In this document: in pieces, positions 43,776-52,202 of the stretch | How the letters are laid out: the number at the start of each line of letters is the position of its first letter | Position numbering within the stretch: position 1 is the first letter of the stretch | Assembly (NCBI RefSeq): GCF_019097845.1 | Contig: NZ_JAHRGM010000093.1 | Location: 96,998 to 160,997, forward strand | From: Sphingobium sp. AS12 | Lineage (GTDB): Bacteria; Pseudomonadota; Alphaproteobacteria; Sphingomonadales; Sphingomonadaceae | Length of the DNA: 64,000 bases | Direction: 5' to 3' | Program-made: the position numbers and the translations under genes | The notes under the pieces: model-generated | Database searches by the model: none | What the model was told of the DNA's origin: nothing | The model's input: the letters and a program-made list of their open reading frames with translations, nothing else

Positions 43776-44702
43776 TCAATAGCCACGGTCGCGCGCGACT
43801 TCGCCCTCCATCGGCGCGCCCGATTGGTGGCGGCGGATATTGGCGATCAGCGCGCGCGCGGCACTGTCGGCGCGGGTCATGCTGGCGACATGGGGGGTCA
43901 TGATGATGCGCGGATGCGCCCAGAAAGCATGACCTTGCGGCAGCGGTTCCGGGTCGAACACGTCCAGCACCGCGCCCGACAGATGCCGCTCGTCCAGCAA
44001 GGACAGCAGATCCTGCTCCACCAGATGCCCGCCCCGCCCGACATTGATCAGGCCCGCCCCGCGCGGCAGCTGCGCCAGCGTCTCCCGGCACAAAATGCCG
44101 CGCGTCTCGTCCGTCAGCGGCAGCAGGCAAATCACTATGTCGCAGCCCGACAGGAAGGCAGGCAAAGCCGCCGCGCCCGCAAAACAATTGACGCCCTCGA
44201 CGCTATGGGCCGACCGGCTCCATCCCGACAGCGGAAAACCGAATGGCCGGAGCGCCCCCAGCACCGCCTGCCCCAGATTACCCAGCCCCATCACGCCGAC
44301 GCGGCGCTGGCTGGCGGGCGTCAGCTTGATCGGCGCCCAGCGCCCTTCGCGCTGCGCTATGCCATGGTCGATCAGGTTGCGATGCAGCGCCAGTACCGCC
44401 ATCGTCGCATATTCGACCATGCCCTGCGCAATCCCCGGTTCGATCATCCGCACCACGCGGACATGGGGCGGCAGGCGCGACATATCGAACTGGTCGATCC
44501 CCGCGCCGATCGAAAACAGCACTTCCAGCGCGGGCAATGTCGCGATCAGCTCCACCGATGGATTCCACGCGGCGAGGTAGCGGATGGCGGCGGGATCATG
44601 CGCGTCCGCCGGATCGGCAAAGCCGATATCCGCCGCCTCGGCCTCAAAAATATCGCGCCAGATGCGCCCGCGTTCGGGATCGGATGTATAAAGCAGGGTC
44701 AT
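43776..44702 (-). CDS. 2-hydroxyacid dehydrogenase (glyoxylate/hydroxypyruvate reductase A type)
   Basis: 308 residues. Rossmann motif RRVGVMGLGNLGQAVLGALR, the catalytic region INVGRGGHLVEQDLLSLL and DVFDPEPLPQGHAFWAHP with the catalytic histidine in MTPHVAS. This is the GhrA-type branch, reducing glyoxylate or hydroxypyruvate with NADPH. The gene starts inside the stop of the PepSY gene (ATGA), so it is the last gene of the TonB-PepSY unit. Why a hydroxyacid reductase is coupled to metal uptake is unclear; it could release metal-chelating acids or just be cotranscribed. Confidence 0.88.
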   Translation of the reverse strand: MTLLYTSDPERGRIWRDIFEAEAADIGFADPADAHDPAAIRYLAAWNPSVELIATLPALEVLFSIGAGIDQFDMSRLPPHVRVVRMIEPGIAQGMVEYATMAVLALHRNLIDHGIAQREGRWAPIKLTPASQRRVGVMGLGNLGQAVLGALRPFGFPLSGWSRSAHSVEGVNCFAGAAALPAFLSGCDIVICLLPLTDETRGILCRETLAQLPRGAGLINVGRGGHLVEQDLLSLLDERHLSGAVLDVFDPEPLPQGHAFWAHPRIIMTPHVASMTRADSAARALIANIRRHQSGAPMEGEVARDRGY

Positions 44703-45745
44703 GCCATGGACTTTCGGATGGGTGCGGGACGGCGGCCGGCCTTGGCCTGCCACCAGATGAGAGGACCGGAAACGCACAGCGCGGCCAATGCCAGCGCGAC
44801 GATCAGCAGCACGGCCCGACCGGCTGCGCCAAAAGCGTCGCCCGCATGGAGCGGCAACACGCTCATCCACAAAGCGGGGTTGGTCTGCGCGCGGGTCGCG
44901 CTGACGATATGCGGCTGCGCCAGCGTCACGATGACGCGATGGATCGCGCGCGCATTGCGTTCGGGCGCATGAAAGTTGACGATCAGCCGGTCGCCGTCGA
45001 TCCGCAGGTCGCGCAGCGCGGCATCGGGAAAGGCTGTCTGCGCCAACGCAACGCTGCGGTCGATCGTTGCGGCCGAAGCGGCGGAGGGCGCACTGGCTGC
45101 GCCGCTGCCCAGCCATTCGGGTACCACCAGCAACAGGCCCGTCGTCGCCATGAACAGCAGGATGGTGCTCAGCACGACGCCCGCGGTGCGATGACATTGG
45201 CGCAGCACCAGCCGGGGCGACAATGTCCAGCGCACCGCAAGCGCCTTGCCCATCTTGCCGCGCTTGGGCCACCAATAGGCCAGGCCGCTTGCCACCATCG
45301 CCAGCAAGGCGATGCCGTTCAGGATCACCACCGCCATGCCAACCTTGCCCGCCATCAACCGAAAGTGGATTTGCAGCGCCGCCTCGACCGGAAAGGCCAG
45401 GACGCTACCGGATCGCAAAATCGCACCGCCCGCCGGATCGACCGACGCATAGCGCACCGCGCCGTCATGATCGCCCAATTGTGCGAACCAGCTTGCCCCG
45501 TCGGCATCGGGCGCAAACAGGCGCGTCACCCGATAGCCAGCCATCGCCCGGTTCGCCTGCGTCACCGCTATGCCAACCGAAACCTCCGGTCCCGTCCCGC
45601 CGCTGGTCATCGCCACCGGATCGATCAGCCGCGCCAGCGGTCCGCGATAGACCAGCATCGCTCCGCTCAGCGCCTGCACCAGCAGGAACGCCGCCATGGA
45701 CAGGCCGATTATCCGGTGCAGGCGCAACATCAGCGCGCGGTTCAT
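44699..45745 (-). CDS. PepSY-associated TM helix protein (iron-uptake type)
   Basis: 348 residues with four TM helices: about 12-30 (GLSMAAFLLVQALSGAMLVY), 137-160, 186-205 and 310-330. Between the helices are PepSY-like alpha/beta segments. The histidine pairs LHRIIGLSM, LQIHFRLMAG, QCHRTAGVVL and LPLHAGDAFG are placed as heme/iron-handling sites in this family, which is often cotranscribed with TonB siderophore receptors. It follows the receptor gene on the same strand after a strong terminator hairpin, so it may be expressed at lower level. The frame upstream to 45901 is not coding. Confidence 0.85.
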   Translation of the reverse strand: MNRALMLRLHRIIGLSMAAFLLVQALSGAMLVYRGPLARLIDPVAMTSGGTGPEVSVGIAVTQANRAMAGYRVTRLFAPDADGASWFAQLGDHDGAVRYASVDPAGGAILRSGSVLAFPVEAALQIHFRLMAGKVGMAVVILNGIALLAMVASGLAYWWPKRGKMGKALAVRWTLSPRLVLRQCHRTAGVVLSTILLFMATTGLLLVVPEWLGSGAASAPSAASAATIDRSVALAQTAFPDAALRDLRIDGDRLIVNFHAPERNARAIHRVIVTLAQPHIVSATRAQTNPALWMSVLPLHAGDAFGAAGRAVLLIVALALAALCVSGPLIWWQAKAGRRPAPIRKSMA

Positions 45746-45768
45746 GGGGCATCCCTCAAAAACGAAAA

Positions 45769-45808
45769 GGGCCGCCAACGACAGGAGGAGGGATGTCGTT
45801 GGCGGCCC
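45769..45808 (-). terminator. Strong hairpin between TonB receptor and PepSY genes
   Basis: GGGCCGCCAACGACA (45769-45783) pairs perfectly with TGTCGTTGGCGGCCC (45794-45808), loop 10 bases. On the minus strand the stem is followed by a T-rich run (CTTTTCGTTTTTGAG), a good intrinsic terminator for the receptor gene that partly attenuates read-through into the PepSY gene. Confidence 0.85.
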
Positions 45809-45843
45809 GAAAAGAGAGGCGCGAACGCCTCCCCGGCACCTGT

Positions 45844-47979
45844 TTAGAAGTTGAACGTACCGCGCACCGTGAAGGAACGGGGCATGCCCGGCTGCACCCA
45901 CAAGGCTGCATAGGAGCTGGCATAATATTTCTTGTCGAACAGATTATCGACATTGGCTGACAGCTTGAACTGGTCGTTGATCGTGACCGATCCCATCAGC
46001 TTGGCGATGGTGTAGCTAGGCAGGAAGAATTTGGTCGCCGTCTCGCCCAGACGCTTGCCCACATGGTTCACGCCACCACCCAGCATGGCTTCATGATCGC
46101 CGATGGAGAAATTCTTGAACAGCAGGATATTGCCCTGATGTTTGGGAATATTGATCAGCGGATCGCCCTTCAGGATCGGCGCACCGAAATTGGGGTCGAA
46201 CACATTGCTGGCCCAGCCCGCATCGGTATAGGCATAGGTCAGGAACAGCTCGAACCCGGCAGGCAGCTTGGCATTCACGTCGAATTCCACGCCCTTGCTG
46301 TCAGCCCCGCCCACCGGCTTGGAAAAGCCTGCATTGACCGGATCGGTCGACAGCACGTTGGTCTTTTCCATCTTGTAGAGCGACAACGTGCTGGTGATCT
46401 TGCCGTCGGTGGTCACGAACTTCGCGCCCACTTCATAGCTTTTGCTGATTTCGGGCGCGAAGGGCTGGCCGTCGAAGCCCAGGCCGCTGTTCGGACGGAA
46501 GCCCTTGCCATAGCTGGCATAGAGCGAAACGGTGCTGGTCGGCTCGAACACCAGACCGGCCATCGGGCTGAACTTGGTGTAGGATTTCGCAATGACAGAA
46601 TTTTTGAAACTCTGACTGAAATCGTCATAGCGGCCACCAAAGCGGACCTTGAATTGCGGCGTGATCTCGATCTGATCCTGAATATATACGCCCCAGGCCT
46701 TCTGCACTTCGATCGAATTCTGGATCACCGCCGTCGGTATTGGTGCCACGATATTATAGTTGGGGTTGAAAATGTCGATCGAATAGGACTGGTCCGCCGC
46801 GACCGGGCGATAGCGGGTCTGGAACAGGTCAATCTCGAACTTGTCCCAATCCGCGCCGACGCGGATATTGTGGACGATCGACCCGGTTTCTGCCTTGCCG
46901 CTGATTTCGCCACGGAAAACCATATGGGTGGTGCTGTAATCGCGATAACGACGCTGGCGGGTGAGGGTGCGTCCGTCATTGTCGATCCGCTGGCGGCCCA
47001 GCACCAGCTCAGGATCGCTCGAATAACCCTCGAACGTGGTGTCCTTGTAACCCGCGCCCAGCATCACGACCCAGTCGTCGCTCAGGTCATGCTGCAACTG
47101 CGCCTGATGGCCCAGCACTTCGACCTCGATCGGCCCGTCGCCGGGGTTGCCCAGAAAACGGGTGTTGGGAATGACGCCCAGCGTATAGCCGCTGATGGTG
47201 CCATTGGCCGCAACGGTTGGTATAGCGAGAACGCCGCGATCGAACGGTACTTCCTGGTTCACATATTCCAGTTCGTAAGTGAAGATCGTCTTGTCCGACA
47301 GCTTCGCCAGGAAGGACGGGTTCAGCACATATTTGCGCGTCTCCACCGTGTCGCGGAAGCTTTCGGCATTTTCGACCGCACCGGTCAGGCGGATGGCGAC
47401 CGTGTCGGAGATGGGCAGATTATAGTCGCCCTCGACGCGATAGGTGTTCCATTTTCCGCCCGCGACCGAAAAGCTGCCGCCTTCCTTGAACGTCGGCTTC
47501 TTGCTGACGATGTTGACCGTGCCGCCCGGCTCGCCGCGTCCGAACAGCGCGCTGTTGGGACCCTTGAGCACTTCGATCCGCTCGACATTGGATGCATCGC
47601 GCGGGCCACCATAACCACGGCCACCGTTAAAGCCGTTGACCAGGAAGCCGCTCGGAAAATTCTCGTCCCCGGCAAAGCCGCGGATCGCGAAACTGTCCCA
47701 CAGGCCACCGAAATTATTCTGCTTGGAAATGCCGCTGGCCAGTTCCAGCGCGGTGTCGAGCCGGGTGATGTTCAGGTCGTTGAGCAGCTTGCCTTCCAGA
47801 AACTGGACCGCCTGCGGGATTTCCTTGACCGGCGTGTCGCCAAAATATTGGCGCTTCAGACCGGTGACGATGATGTCGCTGGATTCGGCGGCGGGAGCCT
47901 GCGCGATCGCGGCAGACGGCAGCGCGATGGCGGCGGTGCTGGCGATCAGTGCCAGACGGAGTGTGGATGATGTGCGCAT
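45844..47979 (-). CDS. TonB-dependent outer-membrane receptor (siderophore-receptor type)
   Basis: 711 residues. Signal peptide (1-26) then a plug (residues ~50-170; PVKEIPQAVQFLEGKLLND, VERIEVLKGPNSALFGRGEPGGTV-type text) and a 22-stranded barrel ending in the outer-membrane C-terminus RGTFNF. There is no N-terminal secretin/STN signalling domain, so it should not signal to an anti-sigma factor. TonB receptors of this type import Fe-siderophores, or other metal chelates. No Fur box could be recognised upstream. Its neighbours (PepSY, HupE/UreJ, DUF4198) suggest metal, possibly Ni/Co/Fe, uptake. AAGGGGATTT is the ribosome site. Confidence 0.92.
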   Translation of the reverse strand: MRTSSTLRLALIASTAAIALPSAAIAQAPAAESSDIIVTGLKRQYFGDTPVKEIPQAVQFLEGKLLNDLNITRLDTALELASGISKQNNFGGLWDSFAIRGFAGDENFPSGFLVNGFNGGRGYGGPRDASNVERIEVLKGPNSALFGRGEPGGTVNIVSKKPTFKEGGSFSVAGGKWNTYRVEGDYNLPISDTVAIRLTGAVENAESFRDTVETRKYVLNPSFLAKLSDKTIFTYELEYVNQEVPFDRGVLAIPTVAANGTISGYTLGVIPNTRFLGNPGDGPIEVEVLGHQAQLQHDLSDDWVVMLGAGYKDTTFEGYSSDPELVLGRQRIDNDGRTLTRQRRYRDYSTTHMVFRGEISGKAETGSIVHNIRVGADWDKFEIDLFQTRYRPVAADQSYSIDIFNPNYNIVAPIPTAVIQNSIEVQKAWGVYIQDQIEITPQFKVRFGGRYDDFSQSFKNSVIAKSYTKFSPMAGLVFEPTSTVSLYASYGKGFRPNSGLGFDGQPFAPEISKSYEVGAKFVTTDGKITSTLSLYKMEKTNVLSTDPVNAGFSKPVGGADSKGVEFDVNAKLPAGFELFLTYAYTDAGWASNVFDPNFGAPILKGDPLINIPKHQGNILLFKNFSIGDHEAMLGGGVNHVGKRLGETATKFFLPSYTIAKLMGSVTINDQFKLSANVDNLFDKKYYASSYAALWVQPGMPRSFTVRGTFNF

Positions 47980-48305
47980 GATGAAATCCCCTTAAAAAAT
48001 CGCTGTTCCGAACGTCCTGCGAAGCGGGGACCGGCGGGTCCTTTTTATGTCCGACGCGGACTATTGGTCCTGTCATCGGGTGCCGGGCCACTGGGTGTTT
48101 GTGCCACCTCTTCTTAAGATCGAGGCTAGGACGAGTACTAGAAATATTCCGTCAAACTTGGCTCACAGGACGGCGCAAAATTGTGAATCGGTGGTCGTTA
48201 CGGCATGAAAATGCTGCGCCCCATTTTCGCACCAAAGCTAGTAAAATCCCCGGAAATGGCCGCCTCCCTGAAGGAGGCGGCCGGCGACCCGGAAGGCTCG
48301 TGCCT
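47980..48305. promoter_or_regulatory. 326-bp intergenic region with TonB receptor promoter
   Basis: No gene is seen here. The region carries the leader of the receptor gene (ribosome site AAGGGGATTT next to its ATG) on the left and the hairpin 48258-48282 on the right. I looked for a Fur box (GATAATGATAATCATTATC type) and did not find one on either strand. A short GTCCG..CGGAC repeat near 48049 may be an operator. Confidence 0.45.
48258..48282 (-). terminator. Hairpin downstream of the DUF1624 gene
   Basis: GGCCGCCTCC (48258-48267) pairs with GGAGGCGGCC (48273-48282) over a five-base loop. It lies just beyond the stop of the minus-strand DUF1624 gene. The T-tract on that strand (ATTTCCGGGGATTTT) is poor, so efficiency is uncertain. 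Confidence 0.6.
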
Positions 48306-49520
48306 TCAGAGATATTTTAGCCACCATATGTCCTTGCGCCGCTGTTTCAGCTGCGCGAACCAGCGGGTGGGGAAGTAGAGCGGCAGGATCAACAGCGCGA
48401 CCCAGATCCACACGGTGGACAGATTGTCGACGCCAAACACCGTCCCTTTGGTCGGCCCGTAGAGGACGAGCGCAACATTGTAGATCAGCTTCAGCATATA
48501 GAGATGCAGGATATAGTAGAACATCGGCGCCCCGCCGAGCAGCGCCAGATGCGGCATCAGCTTGCTGCTCTCATAACGCTCGAACAAGGCGAGCAGCAGG
48601 CAGCCTGTGCCCACGGTCGGCATCAGGAACAGCAGGGATGGCGGATATTTGGTCAGCGCCAGAAAGCTCATCACCGTGCGCAGCGGCGTTTCCGCCACGA
48701 ACCATGGCTTGTCGCCGTAAAAATTGAGATAGCGGATCGCGACGAAACCCAGGACCAGTCCCAGCCCCAGCGTGACGAGGCGGCGGATGCGCCGCTGCGG
48801 ATCGCTCCCCTTGGCAAACCAAGGCCCGCAGGCATAGCCCAGCAGGATTACGCCGATCCACGGCAATATGGGGTAGGTCGTCTTGATCACGGTCCCGCCA
48901 AATTCGATCACTGACCGCTGGTGCAGGATTGCCCAGGCGACATAGCCCGGCTCGTCCGCGGTCAGTTTTATGGGATCGAGCAGATTGTGCAGGCACACGA
49001 TCGCCAGCCCCACCGCAAACTGCGCCTTGCGCGGCAGATGCAACAACGCCGCCAGCGCGACCATCGAAATGCCGATCGCCCAGATCACCTGAAACCAGAC
49101 TGCGGTTGGCGGAAAGGCAGGAGCCTGTGTCGGCCAGGCAAGCCCGACGACGGTGATCTCCAGAAAAATCAGGAACAACCCGCGTTTCAGCAGAAATTCC
49201 GAAACCTGCCCCTTGCTGTGCGACTGGCCGTAGAGCCAGGCCGACAGCCCGGTCAGCGCCACGAAGGTCGGCGCGCAGAAGGTGGACAGCAGCCGGGTGA
49301 AGAACAGCCCCGGATCGGTCGTGTTGGCGTCGACCGGATCGGTCACTTGCAGATACAGGAAAAATGTTTCCCGCACATGATCGACCAGCATGAACAGCAT
49401 GACCAGGCCGCGCAGCGCATCGATCGCGATCAATCGTGTGCGTGCCTTCGCTGCGGCAATCGGCGACGCTGCGCCGCTACTGTAGGCGGTGGGGGGCGCG
49501 TGGCCCGCAATGCTGCTCAT
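48306..49520 (-). CDS. DUF1624/heparan-acetyltransferase-like multipass membrane protein
   Basis: About 404 residues, roughly ten TM helices. The start of the domain reads RLIAIDALRGLVMLFMLVDHVRE, a DUF1624 signature with the helix-associated His of membrane acyltransferases (HGSNAT/acyltransferase 3-like). Further motifs: FAPTFVALTGLSAW-like text and YPILPWIGVILLGYACGPWF. These proteins probably transfer acetyl groups across the membrane. The start at 49520 has AGGGACAG upstream; a GTG at 49547 is an alternative that would overlap the upstream stop. It is the last gene of a DUF4198-HupE-anchor run. Confidence 0.82.
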   Translation of the reverse strand: MSSIAGHAPPTAYSSGAASPIAAAKARTRLIAIDALRGLVMLFMLVDHVRETFFLYLQVTDPVDANTTDPGLFFTRLLSTFCAPTFVALTGLSAWLYGQSHSKGQVSEFLLKRGLFLIFLEITVVGLAWPTQAPAFPPTAVWFQVIWAIGISMVALAALLHLPRKAQFAVGLAIVCLHNLLDPIKLTADEPGYVAWAILHQRSVIEFGGTVIKTTYPILPWIGVILLGYACGPWFAKGSDPQRRIRRLVTLGLGLVLGFVAIRYLNFYGDKPWFVAETPLRTVMSFLALTKYPPSLLFLMPTVGTGCLLLALFERYESSKLMPHLALLGGAPMFYYILHLYMLKLIYNVALVLYGPTKGTVFGVDNLSTVWIWVALLILPLYFPTRWFAQLKQRRKDIWWLKYL

Positions 49521-49543
49521 ACTCTGTCCCTCTATCCTCTGCT

Positions 49544-50143
49544 TCACGCGCCCTTGGGCTGGAAGAGATCCTTGTAGAAACCGGTGGTTTTTACCGTCAC
49601 GGTCACGGGCGTGTCGCCCTTGTTGCGCCAGTACCAGCCATGGGTGCCAGCGAAGGGTGCGGTGAAATTGCCCTGCGCGCTGGTCTGCTCACGCTCTTCC
49701 CAGTAGCTGGTGAATTCGCCCTCGGCCGCATTCGGCTTCTCGCCATGCATGTCGACCTTCACCGGACCGCCAGTGGTGGTCCAGTTGAACACGAAACTGT
49801 CGCCTGCCTGCATATGCGCCTTCACCTCCTGCCCGCTATGCGGCTCCAGGGTGATGGTCATTTCGTCCTGCCGCAACGTGCCGGTGCGCGCGATGCTGGC
49901 TCCGGTCGGCAGCGCCTGCGCGGTCGCGACGGGCGCTGCCGCTGCTTCTGGCGCATCGGGCTTTGCCGCAACCATGCCCGTCAGCCCCAGCGCGCCGCCG
50001 GCCCCGGTGGGATCAATCCCATATTCGGCGGGCAGAACGAACAAGGTCAGGATCGCCACGGCGGCGATTGCTGCGCCGCCGGTGGCCTTGGCTAGCGTCG
50101 CGGGCGACGGGGTGATGCGGGTGGGAAGCGTGGAAGTGGTCAT
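49544..50143 (-). CDS. Single-TM periplasmic anchor protein
   Basis: 199 residues. A TM helix at about 20-42 (GGAAIAAVAILTLFVLPA), then an Ala/Pro linker, and a periplasmic beta-domain from about 85 (MTITLEPHSGQEVKAHMQAGDSFVFNWTTTGGPV, then GWYWRNKGDTPVTVTVKTTGFY). The latter looks like a small all-beta ligand-binding fold. It has no clear Pfam match that I can name; related proteins are annotated transmembrane anchor protein. It is coupled to the HupE/UreJ gene (2-bp spacing) and to the DUF1624 gene, so a role in the metal-related locus is inferred. Confidence 0.7.
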   Translation of the reverse strand: MTTSTLPTRITPSPATLAKATGGAAIAAVAILTLFVLPAEYGIDPTGAGGALGLTGMVAAKPDAPEAAAAPVATAQALPTGASIARTGTLRQDEMTITLEPHSGQEVKAHMQAGDSFVFNWTTTGGPVKVDMHGEKPNAAEGEFTSYWEEREQTSAQGNFTAPFAGTHGWYWRNKGDTPVTVTVKTTGFYKDLFQPKGA

Positions 50144-50144
50144 G

Positions 50145-50873
50145 TCATGCCCCTTGCGTGAAATAGCCAGCCAGCTGGAAGCCGACCAGGACGAAGCCTG
50201 CCGTCATCAGCGCGGCATTGGCGAAGATGGCGGAGCGCTGGAAATTGCCGCTCATGCGCCACAGGTTCATCAGCAGCAGGATGATCGCCAGCGCCATGAA
50301 CTGGCCCAGCTCGACCCCGACGTTGAAGCTGATGAGATTATATATCATTCCGTCTTTGGCCAGTGTCAACTCCTGCAATTTCGTCGCCAGACCAAAGCCG
50401 TGGAAGAAACCGAAGATCAGCACCGCCGCCTTGGGATTGGGCGATATGCCAAACCAACTGCGGAACCCGTCCAGATTGTCGACCGCCTTATAGACCACCG
50501 ACAGGCCGATGATCGCGTCGATCAGATAGGGGTTGGCGCGAATGTCGAGCATCACGCCCAGCAGCAACGTCGTGCTGTGGCCAATGGCGAACAGTGTCAC
50601 ATAGGCGCCGACATCCTTCATCCGGTAGAGGAAGAAGATGACGCCCGCCAGAAACAGCAGATGGTCATATCCGGTGACCATATGTTTGGCCCCCAGATAC
50701 ATATACGGGATGATGTTGACGCCCGAAGCGCCTTCGATGAAGGCTTTGTCATTCTCGTCGACGCCATGGGCCAGCGCCGCTTGACTGAGCAGCGCGAAAA
50801 TCAGCGCCACCAGCAGCAGCGCGATCCGCCGCGCGCCTGGAGAGAAGGTCGGGGGGTGGATCGCGCTGCGCAT
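50145..50873 (-). CDS. HupE/UreJ family metal permease
   Basis: 242 residues with a cleavable or first TM (ALLLVALIFALLSQAALA) followed by six helices. The histidines HGVDENDK near the mature N-terminus, GAKHMVTGYDHLLFLAG and GHSTTLLLG are characteristic of HupE/UreJ secondary nickel/cobalt permeases. AAGGAG lies eight bases upstream of the ATG. The family also includes proteins lacking shown metal transport, so Ni/Co import is a family-based expectation. It sits inside the DUF4198 operon, which strengthens a metal-uptake reading. Confidence 0.87.
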   Translation of the reverse strand: MRSAIHPPTFSPGARRIALLLVALIFALLSQAALAHGVDENDKAFIEGASGVNIIPYMYLGAKHMVTGYDHLLFLAGVIFFLYRMKDVGAYVTLFAIGHSTTLLLGVMLDIRANPYLIDAIIGLSVVYKAVDNLDGFRSWFGISPNPKAAVLIFGFFHGFGLATKLQELTLAKDGMIYNLISFNVGVELGQFMALAIILLLMNLWRMSGNFQRSAIFANAALMTAGFVLVGFQLAGYFTQGA

Positions 50874-50884
50874 CGTCCGGCTCC

Positions 50885-51265
50885 TTATTTCGCCTTGAAG
50901 GTGGCGAAGATCTTGGCGCCGCTCTTGTCGACCAGCGCGACGACCAGCTTGGCCCCCTTCACCGTCTTGAAGCCCGGCGCGGACAATTTGTTGCCGCCTG
51001 CGGGCTTCAAGGCCGCCTCGGTCTTGGCACCGGCGGCGGTCTGGGTCAGCTTGGCGGTGAAGCCTGCTGCGGTCAGTGGCTCATCCTCTTCGCTCAGATA
51101 GACATCGACGCCCTTGGGACTGGCGACCAGTTCCATCATCGTCTCGCCCGACATCTGGACCAGCCCGCCATGCTGCGGCTTCATGCTGCCATGGGCGTGC
51201 AGCATCGCGGGCGCTGCCATCAGGGCGAGGGCGGCGATGCCGGTGCGGAAAAATGCGCTATTCAT
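50885..51265 (-). CDS. Small periplasmic protein of a HupE/DUF4198 locus
   Basis: 126 residues, signal peptide ending in LHA, mature start HGSMKPQHGGLVQMSGE with His/Met residues at the N-terminus that could bind metal. The rest is beta-rich with Lys and Ala. I do not recognise a named family. AAGGAG precedes the ATG. It lies between DUF4198 and HupE/UreJ genes in a tight operon; the exposed His/Met N-terminus in a metal-uptake setting suggests a metallochaperone, which is inference. Confidence 0.75.
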   Translation of the reverse strand: MNSAFFRTGIAALALMAAPAMLHAHGSMKPQHGGLVQMSGETMMELVASPKGVDVYLSEEDEPLTAAGFTAKLTQTAAGAKTEAALKPAGGNKLSAPGFKTVKGAKLVVALVDKSGAKIFATFKAK

Positions 51266-51291
51266 GGGATCAAACTCCTTGGCAATTCAGT

Positions 51292-52035
51292 TCATTCGGG
51301 CAGATGCGGCAGGACGAAAGACAGCGACGCGCGATGTTCGACATGGTCGACCTTCGCCTTGTCATCCGCCGGGCCGACATAGATGCCCATCAGGACATTC
51401 AGCCCCTGATTGCGCAGGGTAATCGTTGCGGTGCCGTCCGCGCCGGTCTTGACCGCCACCTCGTCGGGATCATTGACATAATCGGTCATGATGGTTGCGC
51501 CCGCGATCGGCTTGCCCTGATAGAGGGCGCGAACCTTCATCGGCTGCCCCATCTTCTGCGGAATGGCGATGTCCACGGGTACGATCTGGAGCGTATGTCC
51601 CGCTATCATCGGCAGCGGCTTGGTCGGCATCTGCGTCAAATGGACGGCATATTTCCAATTATGCTCGGCCAGCGCGGCCGTGGGCACGTCATCACGGCCC
51701 TTATTATGCCATTCGCCATCGGGCGTCCGGCTCCACAGGCCATAATCCATCGCCGCCGCGACGATCGCGACCGGCTCGTCGCTATCGACTACAGGGATTG
51801 CGCCTGCCGCGCGCAGCGACGTCGTCACCGGCGCGCCATCGGCATCATAGCCAGCGACGGACTTGATCATCGGCAGTCGCTTGACCGCATCCAGATCATC
51901 CGCGCCAACGCCATAGACCAGCGCAGTCTGGCGCGCGCGCTGGGCGAACCAGATGCCATGAGCGCTGGCTGGGACGGTGAAGGCGATCAGGGTGGCGCGA
52001 GTAACGGCAGCAGTCATTAAATGAGCGAAACGCAT
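51292..52035 (-). CDS. DUF4198 domain-containing periplasmic protein
   Basis: 247 residues. Signal peptide to about residue 25 (cleavage after ASA), mature start HGIWFAQRARQTALVYG, typical of DUF4198 (N-terminal His in a HxxW context), followed by a carboxypeptidase-regulatory-like beta-sandwich (VRALYQGKPIAGATIMTDY, KTGADGTATITL). In other bacteria DUF4198 proteins accompany nickel/cobalt transporters. GAGGAA lies upstream of the ATG. It is the first gene of the DUF4198 to DUF1624 operon. A later ATG at 52017 is possible but would cut the signal peptide. Confidence 0.88.
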   Translation of the reverse strand: MRFAHLMTAAVTRATLIAFTVPASAHGIWFAQRARQTALVYGVGADDLDAVKRLPMIKSVAGYDADGAPVTTSLRAAGAIPVVDSDEPVAIVAAAMDYGLWSRTPDGEWHNKGRDDVPTAALAEHNWKYAVHLTQMPTKPLPMIAGHTLQIVPVDIAIPQKMGQPMKVRALYQGKPIAGATIMTDYVNDPDEVAVKTGADGTATITLRNQGLNVLMGIYVGPADDKAKVDHVEHRASLSFVLPHLPE

Positions 52036-52144
52036 AGGGAAGTTCCTCGACTAAGGGGGCCAATTCCTGGGTCGAGGCTATGATCACTGCACGAACGAAA
52101 ATTCCGAATACGTCATATAGGCGACGCGAAAATGTCAAAAAGAG

Positions 52145-52177
52145 AGGGCCGGAGGAGCGATCTGCTTCTCCGGCCCT
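52145..52177. terminator. Intrinsic terminator between DUF4198 operon and aldehyde dehydrogenase
   Basis: A 14-bp stem (AGGGCCGGAGGAGC with TGCTTCTCCGGCCCT-like pairing, one G-T) with a five-base loop. On the minus strand it ends the aldehyde dehydrogenase gene and is followed by CTCTTTTTGACATTTT; the plus strand also has TTTT after the stem, so it works in both directions in principle. Confidence 0.85.
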
Positions 52178-52202
52178 TTTGTCGCCCCTTCAGCGTAAAA
52201 TG

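Noticed and set aside
46063..47970. 635-codon open frame opposite to the TonB receptor
   Set aside because: Antisense shadow; the receptor has plug, barrel and terminal outer-membrane signature.
47980..48305. Fur box before the TonB receptor
   Set aside because: No GATAATNATTATC-type sequence was found on either strand.
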